From contig PLYW01000171.1 of the NCBI GenBank assembly GCA_003151875.1, forward strand, positions 1-11,674: a stretch of DNA of 11,674 nt, written 5' to 3'. The position numbers and the translations under genes are program-made. The stretch comes from Acidobacteriaceae bacterium (GTDB taxonomy: Bacteria; Acidobacteriota; Terriglobia; Terriglobales; Acidobacteriaceae). Each line of letters begins with the position of its first letter. Within the stretch, counting starts at the first letter, position 1. Positions 1 to 7,501 of this stretch are shown here, piece after piece. Under the pieces are notes generated by a model. That model had not been told where the DNA came from, searched no databases, and saw only the letters and a list, made by a program, of their open reading frames with translations.

Positions 1-1223
1 TCTTTTACGGCGGGCTGGTAGGACGGAAGAATGTCCTTGCCATCATGATCCAGAGCTTCGTCTCGATGGGCTGGACGACTGTCATCTGGTATCTCTACGG
101 ATATTCGCTGTGCTTCAGCGGTGACTGGCACGGCATCATCGGCAACTTCCATAATGTTTGCCTGCGCGGCATCAACCTCACGACCCCATCGCCCAACAAC
201 ACCATCCCCATGATGGTCTTCATCGCCTATCAGATGATGTTTGCCATCATCACCCCGGCGCTCATTTCAGGCGCCTTCACCAATCGCGTGAGTTTCAAGG
301 CCTACTGCCTGTTCCTGACGGGGTGGCTCACCTTCGTTTACTTCCCCTTCGTGCACATGGTTTGGGGCGGCGGGATGCTGCAGCGCTGGGGCGTGCTCGA
401 CTTTGCCGGTGGCATTGTGGTGCACAACATTGCTGGATTGGCGGCACTGGCGTCGGTCCTTTACGTCGGCAAGCGCCGGATACTCGATCGCGGCCCGCAC
501 AGCATTCCCCTGGTTGCCTTGGGCACGGGGCTGTTGTGGTTCGGCTGGTACGGCTTCAACGCGGGCAGCGAAATGCGAGTTGACTCGGTGACGGCCAGTG
601 CATTCCTGAACACCGATATCGCCGCTTCGTTCGCCGCCGTGGCTTGGTTGGCGGTGGCCTGGTTCCGAGAGAGAAAGCCCAAGTTCCTCGGACTGCTCAC
701 CGGCGCGGTCGCAGGACTGGCGACCATCACTCCCGCGGCAGGCTATGTCTCGCCCACCACGGCCGTCATCATTGGACTGGTTTCAGGCGTGGTTTGCTAC
801 TTCGCGGTCGAAATGAAAAACAGTCTGCACTGGGACGACGCCCTCGATGTTTGGGGTGTGCACGGAGTCGGTGGTTTCCTCGGCATCGTTATGCTGGGAC
901 TGTTCGCCAACAAGGCGTTCAACCCCGCCGCCGGGACGAACGGTTTGCTGTATGGCAATCCGTCGTTCTTCGTGAAACAACTGGTTGCGGTGCTCTTTTC
1001 GTCCGTATGGGCATTTGGATTCACCTACGGCATGTTGTGGGTCATTAACCTGTTCACTCCCGTCAAGGTGACCGAGATGAGCGAAGAGCTCGGTCTGGAT
1101 GAATCGATTCACGGCGAGCACGCCTACGAGACCCTGGAAGTGGAGGAGTTGTTCCAGGGCGAACCGCACGATCTGATCGGACGGCTCGACGAAAAGGGAG
1201 AACTGGTCGGCACCAGAGAATAG
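1..1223 (+). CDS. amt: Ammonium transporter (Amt family), 5'-truncated by the window edge
   Basis: Inner-membrane channel conducting ammonium/ammonia. The reading frame is open from base 3, so the true start lies upstream; the ATG at 45 is internal. The first readable residues, FYGGLVGRKNVL, match the conserved Amt segment after the third helix. Both pore histidines are present: His in GGIVVHNIAG (codon 423-425) and His in DVWGVHGVGG (codon 861-863). These correspond to the twin His pair of E. coli AmtB (known family fact). Many hydrophobic segments follow, as expected for an 11-helix protein. The cytoplasmic tail contains DESIHGEHAYE, the usual Amt C-terminal motif that takes part in gating by PII proteins. 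About 407 codons are in the window. The porin gene starts 2 bases after the stop, so the two are surely co-transcribed. No PII gene is visible; it could be upstream. Family assignment is very secure. Confidence 0.97.
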   Translation, partial: FYGGLVGRKNVLAIMIQSFVSMGWTTVIWYLYGYSLCFSGDWHGIIGNFHNVCLRGINLTTPSPNNTIPMMVFIAYQMMFAIITPALISGAFTNRVSFKAYCLFLTGWLTFVYFPFVHMVWGGGMLQRWGVLDFAGGIVVHNIAGLAALASVLYVGKRRILDRGPHSIPLVALGTGLLWFGWYGFNAGSEMRVDSVTASAFLNTDIAASFAAVAWLAVAWFRERKPKFLGLLTGAVAGLATITPAAGYVSPTTAVIIGLVSGVVCYFAVEMKNSLHWDDALDVWGVHGVGGFLGIVMLGLFANKAFNPAAGTNGLLYGNPSFFVKQLVAVLFSSVWAFGFTYGMLWVINLFTPVKVTEMSEELGLDESIHGEHAYETLEVEELFQGEPHDLIGRLDEKGELVGTRE

Positions 1224-1225
1224 CG

Positions 1226-2455
1226 ATGGCAGCGCCGCTCATCGCGTTTTGGCGGTTCCTGGGAAGTATTGCCTTGGCAGGGGTGATGATCCTCTCACCC
1301 CTGTTTCTGGGTGCACAGGAGAATCCCGTCGCCGCAGGTCTGGCGTCGGCTAATCCGGCCGGCACTCCGGAAACCCACAGCTGGTGGCGCGGGATCACCG
1401 CCGACGGTTTTCTGTCGCTGTCGTACAGCTACAACACCAACCAGCCTGACTCCCGCCTGAACCAATACCGCGTCTTCGATTTCAACGACAACGAGCCCCA
1501 ACTTGACGTGGCGCAGTTGGTGATCCAGCGGGCCATTGACAAACCCAACCAGTTTGGCTTCCGCTTCAACCTGCTCGCCGGCTCGGGCGTTCCCGAGGTC
1601 ACTGCGGCTTACGGTTTGTTTCGCAACTGTGAGACCGAGATTGCGCACCACGTCGATATTCCCGAGTTGTACCTCAGCTACACCGCGCCGCTGGGGAAAG
1701 GTCTGCGATTCGATGCCGGGAAGTTTGCCACGCACATGGGATCGGAGGTCATCGGCGGGTACGACGGTTACAACGACGAATTCAGCCGTGGATTCATCTT
1801 CGGCTTCGGCGTGCCGTTTACCCACACGGGAGTGAAGGCCACCTACCCATTCACCAACAAGATCTCCGCAATGCTGCTGGTGACCAATGGATGGGATGAG
1901 TTTCAACGGTTCAATCATGGCTACTCGGTGGGCGGGCAAATAACTGTGACTCCAACCAAGACCACCGCGCTGTACTTCAATTTCATTCATGGCCCGGAGC
2001 GTCCCAATGACGATCACGACCAGCGCAGCGCCTACGAAGTGGTGGGAAGCTGGAAAACGACTACGAAGCTAAACCTTGGCTTCGATGGGCTTTACGCTCA
2101 CGAGGAGAACGGAGTATCGCTGGGCCATGACGCAATCTGGAAAGGCATTGCCGGATACGCCAAGTACAACCTGACCAAACCATTCTCGCTGGCCTTCCGG
2201 GGCGAGGTCTTCAACGACGGTGGGGGCACGCGCACCGGAGTGCCGCAGACTCTTCAGGGATATACCTTGACGCCGGAATACGACATGGCGGCAAAATTCT
2301 CTGATGTCAGCCGGCTTCTACGGAAGCTGGATGGCAAGTTTGTCATCCGCGGGGAAGTGCGTCTGGACCTGTCGAACAAAGACGTGTTCCAGCGGCGGGA
2401 CAGCCTCGTCGGTCAGCAGTTCACGTCGGCTATCAACCTGATCTACCTGTTCTGA
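1226..2455 (+). CDS. Outer-membrane beta-barrel porin, BBP2/OmpL-like
   Basis: Predicted 409-aa outer-membrane channel. Residues 1-31 form a signal peptide: a basic Arg, a hydrophobic stretch GSIALAGVMILSPLFL, then a probable cleavage site at LGA|QEN. The mature part alternates polar and aromatic residues in many short strands and ends in INLIYLF, with the terminal Phe typical of BAM-inserted barrels. The segment DAGKFATHMGSEVIGGYDGY and the later SRGF..GFGVPFTHTGVKATYPF resemble the putative beta-barrel porin-2 family (PF07642), recalled by pattern rather than searched. The start is 2 bases after the amt stop, which argues for one operon and possibly for a role in ammonium or other small-solute passage across the outer membrane. 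That role is inference; the family's substrates are mostly unknown. Confidence 0.85.
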   Translation: MAAPLIAFWRFLGSIALAGVMILSPLFLGAQENPVAAGLASANPAGTPETHSWWRGITADGFLSLSYSYNTNQPDSRLNQYRVFDFNDNEPQLDVAQLVIQRAIDKPNQFGFRFNLLAGSGVPEVTAAYGLFRNCETEIAHHVDIPELYLSYTAPLGKGLRFDAGKFATHMGSEVIGGYDGYNDEFSRGFIFGFGVPFTHTGVKATYPFTNKISAMLLVTNGWDEFQRFNHGYSVGGQITVTPTKTTALYFNFIHGPERPNDDHDQRSAYEVVGSWKTTTKLNLGFDGLYAHEENGVSLGHDAIWKGIAGYAKYNLTKPFSLAFRGEVFNDGGGTRTGVPQTLQGYTLTPEYDMAAKFSDVSRLLRKLDGKFVIRGEVRLDLSNKDVFQRRDSLVGQQFTSAINLIYLF

Positions 2456-2456
2456 T

Positions 2457-2472
2457 CGGACTTCGTAGTCCG
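2457..2472 (+). repeat. Small stem-loop directly after the porin stop codon
   Basis: CGGACT (2457-2462) and AGTCCG (2467-2472) form a perfect 6-bp stem around a TCGT tetraloop, starting 2 bases after the TGA. No T-run follows, so it does not look like a classical Rho-independent terminator. It could protect the 3' end of the amt-porin message or pause transcription before the next gene. Confidence 0.5.
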
Positions 2473-2479
2473 GGCCTAT

Positions 2480-2516
2480 CCCGCAAGCATCACCGCCCCG
2501 CAGGTGTCGCGGGAGG
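2480..2516 (+). promoter_or_regulatory. Hairpin abutting the Shine-Dalgarno of the 130-aa gene
   Basis: CCCGC (2480-2484) can pair with GCGGG (2509-2513), and inside it CACC (2491-2494) with GGTG (2503-2506). The outer arm overlaps the ribosome-binding site GGGAGG (2511-2516). If it forms, it would partly mask the site and could set low or conditional translation. This is a paper fold only. Confidence 0.35.
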
Positions 2517-2522
2517 CGCAGC

Positions 2523-2915
2523 ATGAACATAAAGCTTGCCCTACTCGCGAAGGGCAATCAAAATGGCACCATGGAAATGCCACTGCGTTTTGTGGATGAC
2601 GAGTACACGCCACGGCTCTGGGCCGAGCTGTTTCCCGTACTTCGCAACATCAAGACCGGCGAACTTGCCCGGAAAATGCTTGCCTACAAGAACAAGCCGG
2701 TGGCCAGCTGGCGCGCCGATGATTGGGGTCTGCTGGATGCGCTGAACCAGATGCTCACTCTGCGGGCCACGTCGCGAGAGCATGCCTTGCGCGACGACTC
2801 GCCTCCGGTCCGGGATGCCGCATTTTGGGCCAAGCTGGACAAGGACCTGGAGTTCTACTACGAGGCCCCGTATCCCGGCGAAGAACTGGAGGAGGAGGAC
2901 GACGAGGACCTCTGA
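2523..2915 (+). CDS. Hypothetical acidic protein, 130 aa
   Basis: I do not recognise a family. The start at 2523 is chosen because GGGAGG (2511-2516) sits 6 bases upstream; the next Met (codon 2571) has no such site. The protein has no signal peptide or membrane segment, so it should be cytoplasmic. The middle is helical, with several Trp and Tyr (RLWAELFPVLRNIKTGELA, WRADDWGLLDALNQML). The last 20 residues are strongly acidic, ending EELEEEDDEDL. It lies 67 bases after the porin gene on the same strand, with hairpins in between. Read-through from the amt operon is possible but not shown. Codon use and GC resemble the neighbours, which supports a real gene. Confidence 0.7.
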   Translation: MNIKLALLAKGNQNGTMEMPLRFVDDEYTPRLWAELFPVLRNIKTGELARKMLAYKNKPVASWRADDWGLLDALNQMLTLRATSREHALRDDSPPVRDAAFWAKLDKDLEFYYEAPYPGEELEEEDDEDL

Positions 2916-2968
2916 TGCTGCAACTCTTCGCCTAGAAAACACATTCGCGGCTTATTTTTCGCGCTATC

Positions 2969-3355
2969 ATGTTGCGCATGGCACTCCATCACTCGCCGCG
3001 ATTTCTCGACATCGTCAACACCGCCAAGCAGAGTGTCCGCGAAGTAACCGTGGACGACGTTAAGCAGATGCTGGACGACAAGGCAGATTTTCTCCTCATC
3101 GATGTCCGCGAAGACAACGAATGGGCGAAGGACCACCTGCCGGCGGCCGTGCATCTGGGCAAAGGAATCATCGAACGTGACGTGGAGCAGCGCGTGCCTG
3201 ACCTGGGCACCCCCTTGGTTTTGTACTGCGGTGGCGGGTTCCGGTCGGCGCTGGCGGCTGACGCCCTGCAAAGAATGGGATATACCAATGTCGCTTCCAT
3301 GGACGGCGGCATTCGCGAATGGCGAGAGAAGGGTCTTCCGCTGACAAGCGAATAA
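2969..3355 (+). CDS. Single-domain rhodanese-like sulfurtransferase
   Basis: A 128-aa cytoplasmic protein with one rhodanese fold. It shows the CH2A-like motif FLLIDVRED (residues 41-49), HLP.AVHLGKG (56-65), and the active-site loop CGGGFRS with the catalytic Cys at residue 87. It ends MDGGIREWREKGLP, a typical rhodanese C-terminal signature. Such proteins carry sulfane sulfur as a Cys-persulfide for sulfur transfer or detoxification; the donor and acceptor here are unknown. The first ATG has no visible Shine-Dalgarno (upstream bases are TTTTTCGCGCTATC). It may be leaderless, weakly translated, or start at the ATG at 2978. The gene begins 53 bases after the 130-aa gene and ends 11 bases before the preferred start of the next gene, suggesting an operon with the latter. 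Confidence 0.92.
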   Translation: MLRMALHHSPRFLDIVNTAKQSVREVTVDDVKQMLDDKADFLLIDVREDNEWAKDHLPAAVHLGKGIIERDVEQRVPDLGTPLVLYCGGGFRSALAADALQRMGYTNVASMDGGIREWREKGLPLTSE

Positions 3356-3366
3356 AGGTCGCCGGA

Positions 3367-4794
3367 ATGGTTGGCTGGACAAAAGTACGTATCGCCGCAA
3401 TGCTGGCCCTGAGTTCGTTGCCTGCCTCGCTTTGGGGAGTTCCGGCCCAAAAGAAACCAAATCCTGACAGGCCAACCCTTCCCTATAGCATGCTGGGGCT
3501 TCATCGTGAGGACATTGACGCCTACGACAGCAAAGCCGAGCCGGTGGCCCGAGTCAGCGAAGCTATCCTACTGGAGAACCGAACCGGCTGGGACTTGATT
3601 CATAAGTACTATCCGACCCTGGGTACCAGTCGCGAGGGACCCGAAAAGAGAGTCCATCCTGACGATCCCGCCGATCACCGATTCTTTGCCAGCTTTGCCA
3701 ATGAAGATCCCGCCTTCAGCCCCATGCCGTTACTGTGCATGATTGGGTCGCTTCCTGAGTCTCAACTCTCCGGTCCGCTGAAGAGCCTGCACAACGAACT
3801 GGCGCCAGCCATAGCGCTGGAGGATTATTCCAGTTGGAAGCTGGATGAGCTGCGCAAAGCCGTCGACCAGTTGACGGACGCCACGGCCACACGAAAAGGA
3901 GTGAAGTATCGGACGCCGAAGAGGCGATTGTCGTTTAAGCAGGCATTGCAGTTGTATGCCATGACCCTGGCCTTGGTTCGGATGGAGACGAAATGGGCCG
4001 ATAAAGCAGACTCCCCGCCACCCGACATGGCCGACTTCACCAACCGCCTCAGGCACCAGTTGCCGCGGCAGATTTCCGACGGTGAAACGGCGGCGCTACT
4101 TCTATATCTCCCCGCAAACATTGACGAACCCCTGGCCAGAGGTGAGTTTGAGGAAAGAGCCGACGTGGTCGTAATTAAGAGGAGCGGTTCAACCTTCGAG
4201 GCCGAGCAGTTTCCTGTCTATCTGACCGCGGATCAGAAGGAATGGAACCCGTCGTGGATTGAACTCGCGGACATAATGAGCGACACGACCCTGGTTGCAC
4301 GGAAATACGAACATGACTGGACCAGGTTAGACGGTCCGTACTTGTGGTTTCGCCCCGACCAACTGAACGGTGAAGTCGTGTATCGGGCCACGGTCGAGTT
4401 TCAGGCGGCCGAAATTGTGATTGAGGCTGAAAGAAGCATTGTGCGCCGGCGGGCGGTGAAGCGAGCGGACCGGCCTGCGGATTACGATCCGGCGAAAATG
4501 ACGGCATTCAATCCTGATGTGGATGCTGCCGCCGTACCGCATGATCCGTTGTCGGTTGAACCTGCCGCCGTCGCCGAGCAGTTCAACGGTTTGAAGTGGC
4601 CCGCTCCTTATTTCTCGAACGCGTTCCGGGCATGGTGCGCTTACGGCCGCTGGACGAGCGGCCGCACTGACGACGGAAGAACCTGGGTATTCGTTGATGC
4701 TGATGCGCCTCGCAAAGGGGCCCCGGGTTCGCCGGCGTCGCCCGCTGGCGTTCCGCAAGCGACATTTACCAACCAGCAAAACCCCTCCCGGTGA
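3367..4794 (+). CDS. Hypothetical secreted protein, about 475 aa
   Basis: The open frame extends back to an ATG at 3319, which would overlap the rhodanese gene. I prefer the ATG at 3367: AAAGG (3354-3358) lies 8 bases upstream, and translation from here gives a clean signal peptide (MVGWTKVRIAAMLALSSLPA, then SLWG, cleavage near VPA|QKK). The mature protein is soluble and rich in Pro, Asp and Arg, with helical stretches such as LSFKQALQLYAMTLALVRME and a beta-like second half (VVVIKRSG, GEVVYRATVEF). The C-terminus is Pro/Ala-rich and probably disordered. I see no catalytic motif, Cys pair or repeat that fits a known family. It is likely periplasmic or exported. It is close behind the rhodanese gene and convergent with the response regulator. 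Confidence 0.8.
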   Translation: MVGWTKVRIAAMLALSSLPASLWGVPAQKKPNPDRPTLPYSMLGLHREDIDAYDSKAEPVARVSEAILLENRTGWDLIHKYYPTLGTSREGPEKRVHPDDPADHRFFASFANEDPAFSPMPLLCMIGSLPESQLSGPLKSLHNELAPAIALEDYSSWKLDELRKAVDQLTDATATRKGVKYRTPKRRLSFKQALQLYAMTLALVRMETKWADKADSPPPDMADFTNRLRHQLPRQISDGETAALLLYLPANIDEPLARGEFEERADVVVIKRSGSTFEAEQFPVYLTADQKEWNPSWIELADIMSDTTLVARKYEHDWTRLDGPYLWFRPDQLNGEVVYRATVEFQAAEIVIEAERSIVRRRAVKRADRPADYDPAKMTAFNPDVDAAAVPHDPLSVEPAAVAEQFNGLKWPAPYFSNAFRAWCAYGRWTSGRTDDGRTWVFVDADAPRKGAPGSPASPAGVPQATFTNQQNPSR

Positions 4795-4840
4795 ATGTTA
4801 ACGGCTGTGACCTTGGGTGCCCTCATTGCCGCTCGTCGTG
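4795..4840. other. Convergent intergenic gap, no clear terminator
   Basis: These 46 bases separate the stop codons of the secreted-protein gene (plus) and the response regulator gene (minus). I find no stem followed by a T-run on either strand. Termination may be Rho-dependent or lie inside the opposite gene. Confidence 0.5.
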
Positions 4841-5506
4841 CTATTGGGCCATGGGAACTTTGATGATCTTCTTCTGGATCGCATAGGTGACGAGCTGCGC
4901 CTTGTTGTGAATATCGAGCTTGCGCATCAGGTTGAATTTGTGCGCCTCGACGGTTTTCACGCTTAGCCCCAGCAGCACGGCGATCTCTTTCACCGAATTG
5001 CCTTCCGCCAGCAACTTCAGGATCTCGCGCTCGCGCGGGGTAAGCGTGGACATCCGCGGCCGCAGCCTGGCATCTTTGACGCGGGCGCGGAAGTCCTCCA
5101 CCAGCTTGCCCAGCACCCGCGAGCTCATGTACTTGCCGCCTTTGTACACGTCGCGCACGGCACTCACCAACTGTTGCGCCGGCGTGTCCTTCAACACGTA
5201 TCCCGCCGCCCCCACTTCCAGGCACTGCACCAGATAATCTTCGTCCTCGTACATGGTCAGGAAGATGACCTTGGTCTCGGGCCGGTTCTTCCTGATCTGC
5301 CGCGCCGCCTCAAAGGGCGAGAGCCCGGGCATTCCAATGTCGATCAGCAGAATATCCGGCCGCAGTTCGCGGGCCTTCTCCACCGCTTCGCCCGCATCCG
5401 CCGCCTCACCCACTACTTCAAAATCGCTTTCGCTCTCCAGCAGGCGACGTACGCCCTGCCGAAACAACGTATGGTCATCCACCAGCACACATCTGATTTT
5501 GGGCAT
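4841..5506 (-). CDS. NarL/FixJ-type response regulator
   Basis: A 221-aa DNA-binding regulator. Receiver domain, residues 1-120: acidic pair D10-D11, phospho-acceptor D56 in ILLIDIGMPG, Thr84 and Lys106 (GYVLKD), all in standard places. LuxR-type winged HTH, about 154-213: LTPREREILKLLAEGNSVKEIAVLLGLS then VKTVEAHKFNLMRKL, the recognition-helix region. The kinase gene ends 10 bases upstream; its stop overlaps the regulator's ribosome-binding site (TGAGGAG, then ATG at 5506-5504), so translation is probably coupled. The kinase next door is the obvious phospho-donor. Targets are unknown. Length and motifs are entirely usual for the family. Confidence 0.96.
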   Translation of the reverse strand: MPKIRCVLVDDHTLFRQGVRRLLESESDFEVVGEAADAGEAVEKARELRPDILLIDIGMPGLSPFEAARQIRKNRPETKVIFLTMYEDEDYLVQCLEVGAAGYVLKDTPAQQLVSAVRDVYKGGKYMSSRVLGKLVEDFRARVKDARLRPRMSTLTPREREILKLLAEGNSVKEIAVLLGLSVKTVEAHKFNLMRKLDIHNKAQLVTYAIQKKIIKVPMAQ

Positions 5507-5516
5507 TCAATACTCC

Positions 5517-7160
5517 TCACGCGCCTTGCGCCACGGCATCGCCAGCTTCCTGGCTCATCGGCAAACCCCGGTCCGGTCCGAATCCGGCCCCGGCGATGGG
5601 CACATTAACTTCGATGCGCGTACCCTTGCCTCGCGCTGAGGTCACCTTCATCTTTCCTCCAATGTTTCCGATGCGTTCGTGCATCCCGGCGAGACCGAAG
5701 CTGCGCCGGGCGGCTTTCGGCTTGGCGACCATACCTACCCCATCGTCCTCCACCAACAGGCGAACGCAATCCTCGTCACGTGTCATCTCGATAATGACCG
5801 TGCTGGCGCTGGCATGTTGGGCCACGTTATGCAACGCCTCCTGCACCACGCGATAGACCGCCGTCTCCACGGTTGCCTGCAGACGGCCGAACTCCGGCGA
5901 AACCGTGACCCGCGCCTTCACCCCGCTACTCTTGGCCAGGTCTTTGGCTTCTTTACGGACGGCGGCGATCAGCCCCAGTTCTTGCAGCACCAGCGGCGAC
6001 AGCCGGCCAATGATGCGCCGAATGCCTTCAATCGTACGGTCCACCACGTCGAGGGTTTCGCGAATCTTGGCGCGCGCCGAGCGCGTTCCGACGGTGCCCT
6101 CGAGCATCCCCAGGTAGAGTCGGATCACCATGAGCGCTTGTCCGGTTTCGTCGTGCAGCTCACGGCTGATGCGCTTGCGCTCTTCTTCCTGCACCCGCAG
6201 CAGGTGTCCGGAGAGTTCCACGATGCGCACTTCGCGTTCGCGCAGAGCATCCGTCATGCCGGCGCGATCAATGGCCAGCGCCGAGCGGTCGGCAATGGCC
6301 CGCAGCAATTCGCGTTCGGTGGGCAGCCACTCATGGGGATTGGAAAACCCGATCAGCAGCATTCCAATCACGGTCTCGCTCGACTTCAAGGGCACTCCCC
6401 AAAGCGCTTTTGCCCGGCCCCGCAGCATAGGATTCAGCGTCCCGTGCGAGGCGCTCAAGTCGGGCAAGATTGCCGGCTCGCCGGTCTCGGCAATTCTGCC
6501 GGAGAAGCCGTGGCCCACCGCAATGGCCAGCGTGGGATCGTCGAAATCGTCGCCAAAACCAACCTGGGCTTGCACGCGTAGTATCTGCTGCTCTGGTTCT
6601 TTCAGCAGGATCAGGCCCACCGTCGCCGTAAACGTTTGCGTAGTGATTTCCAGAACGCGATCCAGCAAAGCATTCAGGTTGCGCGCCGAAAGTTCGGCAT
6701 CGAGGACCGACAACAACGCTTCCGACTCATTTTTCTGAGCATCGAAGTACGCCCCGGAGACCGCTACATAGGTTGCCCAGGAAAGGGTCTCCATAGCGGC
6801 CAGCGCCTCCGGCAATCGGTGCGGCGGGAAGATCTTTTCCAGATAGGGATCGATCAGCTGCTGGTAAATCTCCAGCGAGCGCGATACCACCCGCGCGCTG
6901 ATTTTGAGTTTTGCCAGGCGCTTGCCGAAATGCTGCAGGCTGTTACAGAAGGCAGCAAAGTCGGTCTGGGAAAAAATGGAGAAACCGGTACCGATCGTCA
7001 ACCGCTCCAGGGCCGTCATCGCCCGTCCGTCGCAATTGAATTCGCGGAACATCCGCTGCCGCCATGCCGCCGTAATCTCGGGGAAATAGGGTTGCAGGCT
7101 ACGAGTCACCTCGACCACCACCTCGCGCGACGTTTCTTTTATGGGCAGCAACGGAGACAT
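5517..7160 (-). CDS. Soluble sensor histidine kinase, GAF + HisKA_3 + HATPase_c
   Basis: A 547-aa kinase with no membrane segment, so it senses a cytoplasmic signal. Residues 1-150 form a helical domain I do not firmly recognise; it is somewhat like RsbR/globin-type N-termini. Residues 155-300 form a GAF domain (VGHGFSGRIAETGEPAILPD, then LWGVPLKSSETVIGMLLIGF). A HisKA_3 dimerisation domain follows at about 315-395, with the phosphorylated His at 336 in ERKRISRELHDETGQAL. The HATPase domain is at about 428-522: N-box EALHNVAQHA (441-450), G1 DDGVG (472-476), G2 FGLAGM (488-493). A roughly 25-residue tail lies beyond. The start at 7160 has a purine-rich GGGGG 8-12 bases upstream. It precedes the NarL-type regulator in one operon. 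The ligand is unknown; redox or gas sensing by the GAF or N-terminal domain is only a guess. Confidence 0.95.
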   Translation of the reverse strand: MSPLLPIKETSREVVVEVTRSLQPYFPEITAAWRQRMFREFNCDGRAMTALERLTIGTGFSIFSQTDFAAFCNSLQHFGKRLAKLKISARVVSRSLEIYQQLIDPYLEKIFPPHRLPEALAAMETLSWATYVAVSGAYFDAQKNESEALLSVLDAELSARNLNALLDRVLEITTQTFTATVGLILLKEPEQQILRVQAQVGFGDDFDDPTLAIAVGHGFSGRIAETGEPAILPDLSASHGTLNPMLRGRAKALWGVPLKSSETVIGMLLIGFSNPHEWLPTERELLRAIADRSALAIDRAGMTDALREREVRIVELSGHLLRVQEEERKRISRELHDETGQALMVIRLYLGMLEGTVGTRSARAKIRETLDVVDRTIEGIRRIIGRLSPLVLQELGLIAAVRKEAKDLAKSSGVKARVTVSPEFGRLQATVETAVYRVVQEALHNVAQHASASTVIIEMTRDEDCVRLLVEDDGVGMVAKPKAARRSFGLAGMHERIGNIGGKMKVTSARGKGTRIEVNVPIAGAGFGPDRGLPMSQEAGDAVAQGA

Positions 7161-7354
7161 GATGGCCCCCTCGGCGATAAAGATGTTGATGCGGTGGAAC
7201 TTACGGCAGGATGGCAGTACTACCTGATTAACCTGTAAACCACCGAGTTATCAGGTATCGTACCAGTTTCTTCGATTATGAACTAATTATTACGGTAGTT
7301 GCTAATAGCGTTACTACACATACATCTGCAAGCGCCGATCGGGCCCTGGCCTAT
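7161..7354. promoter_or_regulatory. AT-rich region upstream of the kinase operon, with an inverted repeat
   Basis: This stretch is clearly more AT-rich than its neighbours and carries no credible gene. It contains a perfect 8-bp inverted repeat, TACCTGAT (7221-7228) and ATCAGGTA (7250-7257), with a 21-bp spacer. It lies 60-97 bases upstream of the kinase start, a plausible operator position. On the minus strand a weak -35/-10-like pair, TTGCAG then 18 bases then TATTAG, lies further upstream. The promoter itself is not certain. Confidence 0.4.
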
Positions 7355-7465
7355 CTAGTTTTGGTTCTCGATACGGTGTAACAGCCTTGGCGTTGAAGAG
7401 CGCCGATCGCGGTCCTTCTCCAACGCCTCGCGGACAATCCATTGCAATTCAACCGGGCAAATTCC
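7355..7465 (-). pseudogene. Probable remnant of a Ser/Thr protein kinase C-lobe
   Basis: Read on the minus strand, bases 7400-7456 encode PVELQWIVREALEKDRDRR. This closely resembles the end of bacterial PknB-type kinase domains, where the consensus is roughly P.EL..IV.KALEKDRD.RYQSA. The similarity stops right after DRR, and the frame ends at a TAG (7355-7357). No start, ATP-binding loop or HRD motif exists upstream; that space is occupied by the sigma-4-like gene in another frame. I read it as the degraded tail of a kinase gene. Chance similarity over about 20 residues cannot be excluded. Confidence 0.45.
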
Positions 7466-7473
7466 GGATCTTT

Positions 7474-7501
7474 CCGGCCTCGCCTCAGGCCGGCCTCGCC
7501 T
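7474..7501. repeat. 16-bp-period tandem duplication at the end of the sigma-4-like gene
   Basis: CCGGCCTCGCCT occurs at 7474-7485 and again at 7490-7501, separated by 4 bases. The stop codon of the minus-strand gene (7487-7485) lies at the edge of one copy. Because the period is 16, the duplication shifts the frame, and the present stop exists because of it. Confidence 0.7.

Noticed and set aside
1295..2017. 240-codon minus-strand open frame opposite the porin
   Set aside because: The plus-strand frame has a signal peptide and barrel features; the antisense product shows no domain.
3319..3366. Earlier ATG for the secreted unknown protein
   Set aside because: It would overlap the rhodanese end and put 16 charged residues before the signal peptide. 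The ATG at 3367 has a better ribosome-binding site.
4641..5225. 194-codon minus-strand frame overlapping the response regulator and the secreted-protein gene
   Set aside because: Gly/Ala/Arg-rich low-complexity translation in an alternative frame of two well-supported genes.
5679..6581. 300-codon plus-strand open frame opposite the histidine kinase
   Set aside because: It is antisense to a kinase with complete H-, N- and G-boxes. Its His/Gln/Arg-rich composition is typical of a GC-rich shadow frame.
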